DNA of 64,000 bases. Source: Paenibacillus cremeus. GTDB taxonomy: Bacteria > Bacillota > Bacilli > Paenibacillales > NBRC-103111. The translations under genes were made by a program, and so were the position numbers. The stretch spans positions 1 through 64,000 of the forward strand of contig NZ_VNJI01000010.1 in NCBI RefSeq assembly GCF_007786445.1. The letters run 5' to 3'. The notes beneath the pieces were generated by a model. It saw only the letters and a list, made by a program, of their open reading frames with translations, did no database searches and was not told the origin of the DNA. Each line of letters begins with the position of its first letter. Position 1 is the first letter of the stretch. Positions 35,310 to 43,766 of the stretch are shown here, in pieces.

Positions 35310-36398
35310 TTACGGCTTATAGATTTGGTCAAATACGCCGCCGTCGTTAAAATGAGTTTTTTGTGCTTTCTGCCAGCCGCCGAAGAGTGGATCTTCGATC
35401 GTTACCATAGGGATTTTTGGAAATTGTGCATCATATTTCTTCGCTATCGCTTCATTGCGCGGACGGTAATAGTTTTTCGCTGCGATTGTCTGGCCTTCAT
35501 CGGTGTACAGGTACTCCAGATACGCTTGCGCCACTTCGCGAGTGCCTCGTTTATCAACGACCTTATCCACCACGGCTACCGGAGGCTCCGCCAAGATGCT
35601 GAGCGACGGGTTCACGATCTCGTATTTGTCTTTACCAAATTCATTGATCGACAAGTACGCTTCGTTCTCCCAAGCGATCAGGACATCGCCAATGCCGCGC
35701 TGCACGAACGTCGTTGTGGAATCACGGGCACCGGAATCAAGCACCGGTACGTTTTTGAACAGCTTTTGCACGAATTCCTTCGCTTTCGCTTCGTCATTGT
35801 TGTTCTTCTTATACGCATAAGCGTAGGCCGCCAAGTAGTTCCAGCGGGCGCCGCCGGAGGTTTTCGGATTCGGAGTGATGACCTGGACGCCAGGCTTGAT
35901 CAAATCGTCCCAATCTTTAATGCCCTTCGGATTTCCCTTCTTAACCAGGAAGACGATTGTCGAAGTGTATGGGGAGCTGCTGTTGGGCAGCTTTTTCTGC
36001 CAGTCCTTTTGAATCAGCCCCGCCTCTTGAATTGCATCGATGTCATAACCTAGTGCCAAGGTGACTACGTCGGCTTCCAAACCGTCGATGACGGATCGGC
36101 CTTGCTTGCCGGAGCCGCCGTGCGAAGCTTTGACGGTGACCGTTTGCCCGCTCTTATTTTTCCAGTAGGCTGCAAAAGCCTTGTTATACTCTTGGTACAG
36201 CTCACGCGTTGGATCGTAGGAAACGTTCAATAATTCCACGGGCGGCTTCGCTGCGGCAACTGGTTTGTCACCACTCGCATTGGATGCCGGAGTTGCGCTG
36301 CTGCCGCATGCCGTCAGGCCTAGTAAGGATAAAGCAAGAACACTGTATAAGGACCATTTGCCGATGGCTCGGAGCATCTGTTTGTTTTGAGTTTTCAT
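35310..36398 (-). CDS. cysP: Sulfate-binding lipoprotein (CysP/Sbp type)
   Basis: 362 residues. The lipoprotein signal ends at LLGLTAC (Cys near 31), then the sulfate-binding family domain. Family motifs include [21 protein letters not shown] (near 53), [24 protein letters not shown] (ligand loop near 92-118) and [19 protein letters not shown]. It delivers sulfate or thiosulfate to CysTWA. It is the first gene of the six-gene operon. The ATG follows GGGGAGAGATTTAGTT. Confidence 0.95.
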   Translation of the reverse strand: MKTQNKQMLRAIGKWSLYSVLALSLLGLTACGSSATPASNASGDKPVAAAKPPVELLNVSYDPTRELYQEYNKAFAAYWKNKSGQTVTVKASHGGSGKQGRSVIDGLEADVVTLALGYDIDAIQEAGLIQKDWQKKLPNSSSPYTSTIVFLVKKGNPKGIKDWDDLIKPGVQVITPNPKTSGGARWNYLAAYAYAYKKNNNDEAKAKEFVQKLFKNVPVLDSGARDSTTTFVQRGIGDVLIAWENEAYLSINEFGKDKYEIVNPSLSILAEPPVAVVDKVVDKRGTREVAQAYLEYLYTDEGQTIAAKNYYRPRNEAIAKKYDAQFPKIPMVTIEDPLFGGWQKAQKTHFNDGGVFDQIYKP

Positions 36399-36497
36399 AA
36401 CTAAATCTCTCCCCTTGAATCATTTTTTCGGTTGAAATGACCGAAGAATCGTTTATCGGATGCATCGTCCAGCGAGTCATCTAGCGGTTCCGGTGGT

Positions 36498-36531
36498 CCG
36501 GTAACTTATATTTATTATTCCGATAAACTTA
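36498..36531 (-). promoter_or_regulatory. Candidate sulfur-regulator operator
   Basis: Two direct repeats of the form TAAGTT(T)AYCGG, with an AT-rich spacer AATAATAAATA that could include the -10 region, about 100 bases before cysP. CymR-type control of sulfate uptake is known in bacilli; assignment to CymR is inference only. Confidence 0.35.
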
Positions 36532-36730
36532 CTTGGTATGAATGTATCGTAGCACCCGCCTAAATTACTGTCAATCGATGTTGGTAATATTTTCACCATG
36601 ACATTAAGTACAAGACTTGAGGGTTCTAGAGAGCTGTCGGCAATGGTTGAAAGCCTTTACTTTGTTTCTGACTCGTGCGTACTTTCCGCCAGCTTGGTAA
36701 AATTCAAGCCCCTTTTCGACAAAGAAAAAA

Positions 36731-36767
36731 GCACCACGTCATCCGCGAGCGCAGACCAACGTGATGC
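36731..36767 (-). terminator. Terminator of the Fur-type gene
   Basis: GCACCACGT pairs with ACGTGATGC (8 of 9) and is followed on the minus strand by TTTTTTCTTT. Confidence 0.75.
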
Positions 36768-36785
36768 CCTATGTGATTGGAATAC

Positions 36786-37241
36786 TTATTCTGACGACGC
36801 TGTTGATTCACAAGACGGACAATAGCCGAAAATTTCAAACCTGTGGCTGACCACCTGAAAATCGGCTGGAACACCTGCCATGTGCAGCATCGGACAAAAT
36901 TCGAACGGAACCGTCTTCTCGCACTGGAGACAGATCAGATGGTGATGATGGTGCGACCCGCAGCGGGCGCGGAACTTCAAGCCGTCATTCAAGTAAATTT
37001 GCTCGAGCACGCCCATTTCGCTCAGCAGCCGCAGATTGCGGTATACCGTATCAAAGCTGACGCCAGGGTACTGCTGCCGCATGGAGTCGTACACGTCCTT
37101 GGGAGACAAAAACCCCTCTGCTTCGGCAAACAGCGTTGCTAAGCTTTTGCGTTGATCGGTGATGCGCCAGCCTTTGGCCGACATAGCCTTAACGATATCT
37201 TGCATCGTAGATTCAATATCCTGCTTATGATGGTTCGCCAT
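36786..37241 (-). CDS. Fur-family metal-dependent regulator (Zur-like)
   Basis: 151 residues. An N-terminal winged helix (GWRITDQRKSLATLFAEAEGFLSPKDVYDSM, DTVYRNLRLLSEMGV) is followed by a dimerisation domain. That domain has a histidine run CGSHHHHHLICLQCEK and two CxxC pairs (CLQC and CPSC), the structural zinc site. Fur family members repress metal uptake genes. The neighbouring GTPase of the zinc-chaperone type makes a zinc-sensing role most likely. The start was set at the ATG behind GGAGGCAGTT, which lies at the end of the GTPase gene (13 bases between them). Confidence 0.92.
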   Translation of the reverse strand: MANHHKQDIESTMQDIVKAMSAKGWRITDQRKSLATLFAEAEGFLSPKDVYDSMRQQYPGVSFDTVYRNLRLLSEMGVLEQIYLNDGLKFRARCGSHHHHHLICLQCEKTVPFEFCPMLHMAGVPADFQVVSHRFEIFGYCPSCESTASSE

Positions 37242-37254
37242 AACTGCCTCCATT

Positions 37255-38268
37255 TCACGCTTCCAGCGCAGCTAGCTCCGCGACCAAGCGAGCTTTGTCG
37301 AAGTGCTCCCCAATAAATACCGCCACACTGGGGACGTTTTCCTTCGGAGTGATTTTGATAAAATCCATCTCGCGGTACGCATATTGAAACAGAAACGGGT
37401 TCACCGTATCGGAGAAGCGCAGGATACCCTTGGCCCGGTAAATTTCTTGCGGCAGACGGCCGATTAGCGCCTCGAACTGCTCACTGTCGATTGGGACTTG
37501 AAAATAATGCGTATACACCATCACATGCTCGTGGCTATGATGATGGGCATGGGCGTCCTCAGCGGAGTGCTCGTGCGAATGATCCGGGTGATTACAGGTC
37601 TCGCCATGGCCGCATGCCTCGGAGTGTTGGTGGGCCTCACGATACCGGGCCTCGACGCTGCCGCCCTGCTGATCAAACAAGCTTAAATCGATTTCGCATT
37701 TCACCGCACCGATGATCGGCGCAACCTCGTTGAGTTCACGGATCAATGCCTCCAAGCGGGTAAGCTCCGTCGGAGGAACGAGATCGATTTTGTTCAAAAT
37801 AATCCGAGTGGCGCAGCGGATTTGATCCGCCATTAAGCGGAACGTCTTGCTCTTGGCGTTCACCGCACGTTCAGAGAACTGCAAAGCATCGACTACCGTG
37901 ATTACCGACTGGAGCTCCACCTCGGTTAGCAGCGAAGCGTCCGTCACGCCGTCCAGCACCTCAATCGGATTCGCCGCACCCGTGCACTCGACAAACACGA
38001 CATCGGGCTGATGCTCGTCTATCAGCTGCTTCAGCTCCATGCCCAGATCGCCGCGAACCGTGCAGCAAATGCAGCCGCCCAGCATCTCGGTCATCGGCAC
38101 TTCCTCATCGACCAGCATGCCGTCGAGATTGACTTCGCCCAGCTCATTCATGAGCACCGCCGGTTTCATGCTGCGCAGCTTATAATAATCCAGCGCCCGG
38201 GTAAGCAGCGTCGTCTTGCCGCTCCCCAGAAAACCGGTCAAAATATGAACAGGGATCGCTTTTTTCAT
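37255..38268 (-). CDS. COG0523 GTPase, zinc metallochaperone type
   Basis: 337 residues. Walker A GFLGSGKTT (12-20), the CxCC motif GGCICC (Cys 66, 68, 69), DxxG-type ECTGAANP and guanine motif NKID are present, with a CobW C-terminal domain (about 255-335). Between the two lies a His-rich insertion (about 215-250, with HQHSEACGHGETCNHPDHS and HAHHHSHEH) that binds metal. Such proteins insert or store zinc under limitation. The start is the ATG in front of KKAIPVHILTGFLG; an upstream TTG is possible. It forms an operon with the Fur-type regulator. Confidence 0.93.
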   Translation of the reverse strand: MKKAIPVHILTGFLGSGKTTLLTRALDYYKLRSMKPAVLMNELGEVNLDGMLVDEEVPMTEMLGGCICCTVRGDLGMELKQLIDEHQPDVVFVECTGAANPIEVLDGVTDASLLTEVELQSVITVVDALQFSERAVNAKSKTFRLMADQIRCATRIILNKIDLVPPTELTRLEALIRELNEVAPIIGAVKCEIDLSLFDQQGGSVEARYREAHQHSEACGHGETCNHPDHSHEHSAEDAHAHHHSHEHVMVYTHYFQVPIDSEQFEALIGRLPQEIYRAKGILRFSDTVNPFLFQYAYREMDFIKITPKENVPSVAVFIGEHFDKARLVAELAALEA

Positions 38269-38450
38269 CCTTGAAACACCGCTTTCTTCTTGATCCAAAC
38301 CTTAAGGAATCATTTCGACAAATTCAACCCATTACCAGAAAATTGTACTCTGCTCCCCTCAGCTTGTCAAAAAGAGCGCAAGCTAAGGGTACTATTTTTG
38401 TAGAAAGACGCATAGAAGCCTAGTAGCCATTCTAAGGAGAGAGGTGACCC

Positions 38451-39797
38451 ATGTCCGAGCAACCGCCGATAGAGCCAACGATTCAAATCGACCCAACCTT
38501 TGCCTATTACCGTGACCGCTCCGTAGAAAGCATTGCTTCCGAGCTTGCGCTTGCCGGTTATCGTGCTGTCCGATATTTTGTCACCGATGAAACGAACGTG
38601 AACGGTCGGCTTGTGGAAGCGCTGAAGAATAGAGGAATGCGCGTATGGGCTATGGTGCTGGGCAACGGTGCTTATTCGACGGGGCATTTGCCTCCGGATT
38701 GGCGCGAGTGGCAAATGGTACTGCTGAAGCCGGTGAACGATGGCTTTTACCGCCTTTCCCCCTTCAGCAGTCGGTACCTGCAATGGAAGAAGGCCGTCTG
38801 CGCCGAGCTGGTTCGACGATATCCCTTTGACGGGTTTGAAGTGGCGGAGCCCTATTTCCCTGAATGGAACGGATTGGACAGTTGGGTCTACGGAGATGTG
38901 GGCCCGCTGGCGCGAGCCGCGTTTAAACAATTTTCCGGCGGGGAGATGCCCGAATTTCGCTACCGCTCTTCCCCCTATTATTATAAAAAAGACGTGGCCC
39001 GTTACCTGCTGTGGATCGAATTCCGCGTGCAGGCGGTCAACGCTTTTTTGAATGCATTTATTAACGGTCCTGGCGGTGTGCGGGAGGCCAGACCGGATAT
39101 CCGGGTCGCCACCTGGTCCGTTGCGGTCGATGCTGGGCGCGATCCGGTCCGTGCGGTGCGAGAGTATCAAGGGGTCGATGCGGCAGAAATGATCCGGACC
39201 GTGCGCCCGGATGTCCACGTGCTGCAGACTCACTGGCCCGACTGGATGCGTGTACGGCTCCCTGCGGATTATGTGAAGCGATACGAGCCGTTCGTTCAGC
39301 AAATTCGCGCATCGCATGCCTCCATCCCGCTTGGTGTACAGACCGATATCGGTTCACTGCGCCGAATGCGGCGAAGCACGGAATGGGTACGAACGTTTGC
39401 CGCTACGGCTGACCAGCTGGGCTACCGGTTTTGGACCGCGTATGAGTATTCCATTGGATTATGGATGTATAAGGAGAAGCCGATTCCCTTGCAAGCCGAG
39501 CGAGTGGACCGTTCACGGATTCGCATCGCATTTAATAAGCGTGTCGATGAGGTATCCGCTGCAGCCAGAGCGCATTATCGATTGCATCAACGCGGGGATG
39601 AGCTTTGCGTACCCTTTTCGATCCTGAAGGTGGACGGCAGCTGGGTGATTCTCCAATCGGATCATTGGCCCGCCGACGCCTTCGAGATCGAAGTGTCGGG
39701 CGTTCAAGATACTCCAAGCCGCTGGCTCGTTCAGGGGGAACCGGCCAATGAAACGCCGCGCGGCTCCCACGTTCCCGTAGCCCCTGCCCGTCCATGA
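38451..39797 (+). CDS. Putative TIM-barrel glycosidase-like protein
   Basis: 448 residues with no signal peptide. The first 340 residues look like a TIM-barrel of the glycoside-hydrolase-like kind, with Tyr/Trp-rich strands and acidic residues in suitable places: YPFDGFEVAEPYFPEWNG near 123-140, VATWSVAVDAGRD near 220, LGVQTDIGS near 296 and FWTAYEYSIGLWMY near 328. The last 100 residues resemble a small beta domain. I do not recognise a named family, and no catalytic pair can be assigned. The ATG is behind GAGAGAGGTGACCC. The next gene, 79 bases on, is a glycosyltransferase-like protein, so a role in cell-surface sugars is possible. Confidence 0.8.
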   Translation: MSEQPPIEPTIQIDPTFAYYRDRSVESIASELALAGYRAVRYFVTDETNVNGRLVEALKNRGMRVWAMVLGNGAYSTGHLPPDWREWQMVLLKPVNDGFYRLSPFSSRYLQWKKAVCAELVRRYPFDGFEVAEPYFPEWNGLDSWVYGDVGPLARAAFKQFSGGEMPEFRYRSSPYYYKKDVARYLLWIEFRVQAVNAFLNAFINGPGGVREARPDIRVATWSVAVDAGRDPVRAVREYQGVDAAEMIRTVRPDVHVLQTHWPDWMRVRLPADYVKRYEPFVQQIRASHASIPLGVQTDIGSLRRMRRSTEWVRTFAATADQLGYRFWTAYEYSIGLWMYKEKPIPLQAERVDRSRIRIAFNKRVDEVSAAARAHYRLHQRGDELCVPFSILKVDGSWVILQSDHWPADAFEIEVSGVQDTPSRWLVQGEPANETPRGSHVPVAPARP

Positions 39798-39876
39798 AAA
39801 TAGGTGCACCCAGCCGCTGCTTTTTCATAAACTATGAAGAAAGGACAGCCACACCAAAGGAGGCAGCAGCTTCGGT

Positions 39877-40686
39877 ATGCTTAACAGTGTCAAACGAGTA
39901 CGTATCATCGAATCGCGCTACAAACGCCGAACCGTCGGTGCCGGCTTCACCTACCGGCTGATCCAGCGATCGATCCGTACCGGGCAAGCCGTCTCCGTCA
40001 TTCGTCTGGGCGATGTGATGGGGAAGCTGCTCGCTCGGCGGCAGCTTCGCTCGTTATCCTATGTTTCATCATTTCTTGGAATTCATCTGCCTCCCTCCGC
40101 CGCGTTTTTGCGCGAGCTGGAGCAAGCGGTTCGAGCCGCTACGGTGGTTGGCGTATCGCATTATCTATCGAGTATCAACCATATCCAAGCCTTCCTTCGG
40201 CGTACGGGCTGGCGACCTCCGTATATCGCCGATTCCTTTATTAATGATCAGCTCTATCAAAAGGGGTACTTGCATCGCCTCCTGCGATCCTACCGGGTCG
40301 CGCTCGTGGGACGTGCCGCTCCCCGGGCCGCTAAGCAGCTGCGGAAGCAAGGCATTCGCGTCGCGCTCACCGTTCCCCTGAACCATTACCGGGAGCTCGG
40401 ACGTACGCTCGGGCAGCTGGCAAAGCAGCAGGAACGCTTTGACCTCGTGCTGGTCGGCGCCAGTGTGCCCGGGCGGATTCTTTGTCCCCGGATCGTGCAG
40501 CAGTTGGGCAAAAGTGCCATCGAGATCGGGCACATGATGGATGCGTTCGCCCACCCGCGAGAATGGACCGGGAGCAATTATGGCACCAAGCGGCAGCGGT
40601 TCAAATTCCGCTGGCTTCGTCGATTGAAGCGGAACGGAGGGACCCGTCCGAACGGTCAGGGGGTGAAAGCTCGTAGGAAAGCGTGA
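39877..40686 (+). CDS. GT-D fold glycosyltransferase-like protein
   Basis: 269 residues of the GT-D (DUF1792-like) family. The N-terminal SVIRLGD at 40-46 matches the metal-binding segment, and VLVGASVPGRILCPRIVQQLG with IEIGHMMDAF (about 190-230) matches the C-terminal core. The usual DxE reads D46-V-M48, so the metal-binding Glu is replaced by Met. The protein is strongly basic at both ends (RRTVG, KARRKA). Homologues extend glycans on surface adhesins in streptococci. The ATG has GGAGG at a long 16-base spacing. It may be inactive or use another residue. Confidence 0.75.
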   Translation: MLNSVKRVRIIESRYKRRTVGAGFTYRLIQRSIRTGQAVSVIRLGDVMGKLLARRQLRSLSYVSSFLGIHLPPSAAFLRELEQAVRAATVVGVSHYLSSINHIQAFLRRTGWRPPYIADSFINDQLYQKGYLHRLLRSYRVALVGRAAPRAAKQLRKQGIRVALTVPLNHYRELGRTLGQLAKQQERFDLVLVGASVPGRILCPRIVQQLGKSAIEIGHMMDAFAHPREWTGSNYGTKRQRFKFRWLRRLKRNGGTRPNGQGVKARRKA

Positions 40687-40691
40687 AACGG

Positions 40692-40729
40692 AAATAGCGG
40701 ACGCCGGGGATGATCCGGGTCCGCTATTT
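40692..40729. terminator. Hairpin between GT-D and DUF4395 genes
   Basis: AAATAGCGGAC and GTCCGCTATTT form a perfect 11-bp stem, with further pairing inside (CCGGG..CCCGG-type). There is no T-run, so the efficiency is uncertain; position suits both convergent genes. Confidence 0.6.
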
Positions 40730-40761
40730 GAGTTGCAGCAGATGGCCTTGTGTACGTTCGA

Positions 40762-41172
40762 TTATCTTCTACGCAGGCGTTTAACTTGGTAGTACAAGAA
40801 GCAGCCTACACAGAAGCCGCACAAGGCGATCGCCGCCGCGACCGCTACCATCGCCGCGAGGACATACCCCAGCCAGCTGCCTGGCGCCAGCCAAAACGAG
40901 ATGATAGATAAGGTCAGCAGCAGCACCGCAATGGTGTTATTAAACCTCTGCAGCTCACGGGATTCCGTCGGCGCCCCTGCGATTCTGTTTCGGAGCAGCG
41001 GCGCGGCCAGCTGCACGATGATGTTGCCGCGGATGCCCTGCCATAGCCCCAGCACTTGGATTGCCCACAGGGCCACGATCAGTACCGGCTGCTGCAGTAC
41101 GATCGCGAGCACAATGAACAATACGATGCCGGTCTGGTTCGCCCGCACGTACGGCATTGGAATTTCTTTCAT
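40762..41172 (-). CDS. DUF4395 membrane protein
   Basis: 136 residues with four hydrophobic segments (IVLFIVLAIVLQQPVLIVALWAI, VLLLTLSIISFWLAP, VLAAMVAVAAAIALCGFCVG). It carries the DUF4395 hallmarks: VRANQTGIV at the start, RFNNTIA in the middle, and GFCVGCFLYYQ near the end with a CxxxxC-like pair. Function unknown; relatives occur next to thiol-redox genes. The ATG is behind AAGGGGGACACC, 21 bases after topB on the same strand, so it may be co-transcribed with topB. Confidence 0.9.
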   Translation of the reverse strand: MKEIPMPYVRANQTGIVLFIVLAIVLQQPVLIVALWAIQVLGLWQGIRGNIIVQLAAPLLRNRIAGAPTESRELQRFNNTIAVLLLTLSIISFWLAPGSWLGYVLAAMVAVAAAIALCGFCVGCFLYYQVKRLRRR

Positions 41173-41193
41173 GGTGTCCCCCTTCTTCTTTAC

Positions 41194-43602
41194 CTAGCGA
41201 TTGACTTTCTCCAGCTCGAGCCGGCCGGTGTTCGTATCTTTCAAGACGAGGCGGCCTTCGACGGGCTGCCCCTGCTCGTCCGTGAGCTTCATCAGCGCGG
41301 TGCGCCCGTGCTTCAACAAGTAGCTTACGGCTGTATCGGTCAGTGAGGCTCCAAAGCTGTCGATCCAGATCACAAAGCCGCAGCCGGCTTTGTAGTCGCT
41401 GCAGCCGTAGCCGCGCCGGCCGCGAATGATCTGCCCGCGGCAGCCCGCCCGCGGGCAGCCCGGCAGCGCGGCGCGCGGCTCCGCCGCCGCGGGCGCACCC
41501 CCGCGAGCCGGCGCCGCCGGGCTCGCGAGCACCACCGCCGCCGGCTCGGCCGGGCGGCGTGCAGCCGCGGCGCGGCTGCCGGCGCCGCGCTTCGCGCGGG
41601 GCGCGGCCGCGTCGCGGCCATCGGCGGCTTCGCCGCCGTCAGGCGCGGGCTTCGCCTTCGCGCCAGAGCGCCCGCGGCGCGCCGCAGGCCCTTTCGCGGC
41701 GGGCTCCTCGCCCGCCGCGAAAGCCTGCTTGCGCGCTTGCGCCTGCCCCCGCACCTTCTCGACGATCAGGGCGGCGAACTTCTTGACGTTCCGCATGAAC
41801 GTCTCGTCCGAGGCAATGCCTCGCGCGATCTCGTTCAATCGGCGCTCCCAATGCCCGGTCATCTCGGGCGAGGTCAGCAGCTCGACGCCGGCGCCGCGGA
41901 TCAGCTCCACGGCCGTGCGGCCCTTCTGCGTGATCGCGATCCGCTTGCCCTGCATCACGACGTAGCCGACCTGCTTCAGCCGCTCGATAACCGAAGCTCG
42001 CGTCGCCGGCGTGCCGAGACCCGAGTCCTTCATCGCGTCGCGCAGCTCTTCGTCCTCGATCTGCTTGCCGGCGCTTTCCATCGCCTTCAGCAGTGTGCCT
42101 TCGGTATACGCCTTGGGCGGCTGCGTCTCTTTCTCTTTGGCGTTGCTCTCTAAGCAGTGAACCGACTGAGAAGCGTCTAAGGAAAAAGGCGTGCTGATTT
42201 CCTCCTCCGCCACCTCATCGCTGTCCTCAGCCTCTTTCTCCGCTTTCGCGCCACGGCCTTTCGTGGCCGGCTTCTCCTTCTTCTGATCTGCGTAAATGAC
42301 CTTCCAGCCCGCCGACAACAGCTGCTTGACCGTGCTCTTAAACCGCTCGGCAGCTGGCTGCCCCTCCACATCGACCTCCGTCAAGATGGAATGCACCTTG
42401 TACGTCGCCGCTGGGTAGAAGTGAGACAAAAACCGCCGCACAATCAAATCATACAGCTTCTGCTCATCCGGCGGGAGATTGCCCGGCATCTTGTGCGTAG
42501 GCAAAATCGCATGGTGATCCTCGACCTTCGCCGGATTGCAAATCGCTTTATTATTTTTGTGCACCAGCTTCTTATCCGCTTGCTGAACGAGCGGGCCATA
42601 GCTGGTACGTGCCAGCTGATCCAGCGCCCGATGCATCTCGGGAATGTTTTGCTCCGTAACATAGTTGGAATTCGTTCTCGGATAGCTGATCGCTTTGTGC
42701 TTCTCGTAAAGCGCTTGAGCAAGATCGAGCGTCTTCTTGGCCGAGAAGCCATATTTCGCATTCGCTTCCCGCTGCAGCAAGGTCAGATCATACAGCTTGA
42801 ACGGGTACTCCTTTGTGTCCTTAACCTCATAGGATGCGACCCGTCCTTCCTTGCCCTGAACCTTGGCTGCAATGGCCGCCGCCTTCTCGCCATCGGTCAG
42901 CTTATCCCCCTGCCACATGCCGCGGTACTTCGTCTCTTCCTGCGTAAACCACGCTTCCACCTCGTAAAACTTATTGGAGGTAAACGCCTCGATCTCCTTT
43001 TGCCGGTCGTAGAGAAGCGCCAGCACGGGGGTTTGAACCCGTCCGACGGACAGCAGCTCGTTATGCTTCGTTGTAAACGCGCGGGAGCCGTTCATCCCGA
43101 TGAGCCAATCCGCTTCGCTGCGGGCTTTAGCCGCCCGGGTTAAGTTCTCGAATTCCGCCCCTTCCTTCAGCTCCGCGAAGCCCTTCTTAATCGTCTCCGG
43201 CGTCAAATCGGAAATCCACAGCCGCTTCACCGGCTGCGCCAGCTTCAGATGCCTCTGAATCAAGGAAAAAATATGCTGTCCTTCCCGCCCGGCATCGCAC
43301 GCATTGACCAGCATCGCACTGCGTTTAGCCAAGTCGGCGATCACTTTCAATTGATCTTTGGTTTTCGGGTTGGGAATCAGCTTGAAATGGTCGGGCACGA
43401 TGGGAAGATCGTTGAAATTCCATCGTTTGTATCGATCATCGTAAGCATCCGGCTCCGCCAGCCCGATCAAGTGGCCGATGGCCCAAGTGATAATGTACGT
43501 ATCACCTTCAATGTACGTGCGGTGGTTCTTCGCTTTCGGATCGATGGCAGCGGCAATATTACGCCCCATATCGGGCTTTTCCGCTATGATGAGTGTCTTC
43601 AT
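41194..43602 (-). CDS. topB: DNA topoisomerase III
   Basis: 802 residues, longer than the usual 720-730. TOPRIM domain at the N-terminus (LIIAEKPDMGRNIAAAI; DAGREGQ near 100), topoisomerase IA core with active-site Tyr in ISYPRTNSNY (near 305), and GLGTPATRASVIERL near 548. A Cys4-type zinc segment (CPRAGC..GYGC..AGCGF, about 716-742) is near the C-terminus. It relaxes and decatenates DNA by single-strand passage. Two insertions stand out: a charged stretch (KPATKGRGAKAEKEAED, about 450-485) and an 84-residue Ala/Arg/Pro/Gly linker (631-714). The start was set at the ATG behind CAGGAGAGACAG. Confidence 0.95.
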   Translation of the reverse strand: MKTLIIAEKPDMGRNIAAAIDPKAKNHRTYIEGDTYIITWAIGHLIGLAEPDAYDDRYKRWNFNDLPIVPDHFKLIPNPKTKDQLKVIADLAKRSAMLVNACDAGREGQHIFSLIQRHLKLAQPVKRLWISDLTPETIKKGFAELKEGAEFENLTRAAKARSEADWLIGMNGSRAFTTKHNELLSVGRVQTPVLALLYDRQKEIEAFTSNKFYEVEAWFTQEETKYRGMWQGDKLTDGEKAAAIAAKVQGKEGRVASYEVKDTKEYPFKLYDLTLLQREANAKYGFSAKKTLDLAQALYEKHKAISYPRTNSNYVTEQNIPEMHRALDQLARTSYGPLVQQADKKLVHKNNKAICNPAKVEDHHAILPTHKMPGNLPPDEQKLYDLIVRRFLSHFYPAATYKVHSILTEVDVEGQPAAERFKSTVKQLLSAGWKVIYADQKKEKPATKGRGAKAEKEAEDSDEVAEEEISTPFSLDASQSVHCLESNAKEKETQPPKAYTEGTLLKAMESAGKQIEDEELRDAMKDSGLGTPATRASVIERLKQVGYVVMQGKRIAITQKGRTAVELIRGAGVELLTSPEMTGHWERRLNEIARGIASDETFMRNVKKFAALIVEKVRGQAQARKQAFAAGEEPAAKGPAARRGRSGAKAKPAPDGGEAADGRDAAAPRAKRGAGSRAAAARRPAEPAAVVLASPAAPARGGAPAAAEPRAALPGCPRAGCRGQIIRGRRGYGCSDYKAGCGFVIWIDSFGASLTDTAVSYLLKHGRTALMKLTDEQGQPVEGRLVLKDTNTGRLELEKVNR

Positions 43603-43711
43603 GCGTTTACTGTCTCTCCTGTTTACAACCAAAATGCCTTATTCATTCATGTAAAAATCGTATAGCGCTATTATACCAGATGCCGAAGGGATTGAAAGGG
43701 TCGTGCAAAAA

Positions 43712-43754
43712 GAAGAACGACACTGCCCAGGCCAAGCAAGCAGCGCCGTTCTTC
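43712..43754 (-). terminator. Terminator of the hybrid kinase gene
   Basis: GAAGAACG pairs with CGTTCTTC, with partial pairing inside, and is followed on the minus strand by TTTTTGC. Confidence 0.7.
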
Positions 43755-43766
43755 GGCTGTTCCTTA

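Larger units (their letters stand above)
36399..36785. other. Intergenic region upstream of cysP
   Basis: 387 bases without a gene I can support. On the minus strand it holds two related elements, TAAGTTTATCGG (36520-36531) and TAAGTTACCGG (36498-36508), and a 10-base string GTTTATCGGA at 36451-36460 that is the exact inverse of TCCGATAAAC at 36519-36528. These may be operator repeats for a cysteine or sulfate regulator or the arms of a leader hairpin. No riboswitch consensus was recognised. The right end carries the terminator of the Fur-type gene. Confidence 0.5.

Noticed and set aside
36399..36560. SAM (S-box) riboswitch upstream of the sulfate operon
   Set aside because: The conserved CTCTTATC..AGAGNGGTGGAGGGACTGGCCC core is not present; only short repeats were found.
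36598..36825. 75-codon plus-strand frame upstream of cysP
   Set aside because: No ribosome binding site, no recognisable protein features, and it runs through the terminator of the Fur-type gene.
41426..41965. Plus-strand frame of 179 codons opposite topB
   Set aside because: It lies over the GC-extreme linker, where stop codons are rare in all frames. It has no ribosome binding site and its composition (Ala/Arg/Pro/Ser) is the mirror of topB.
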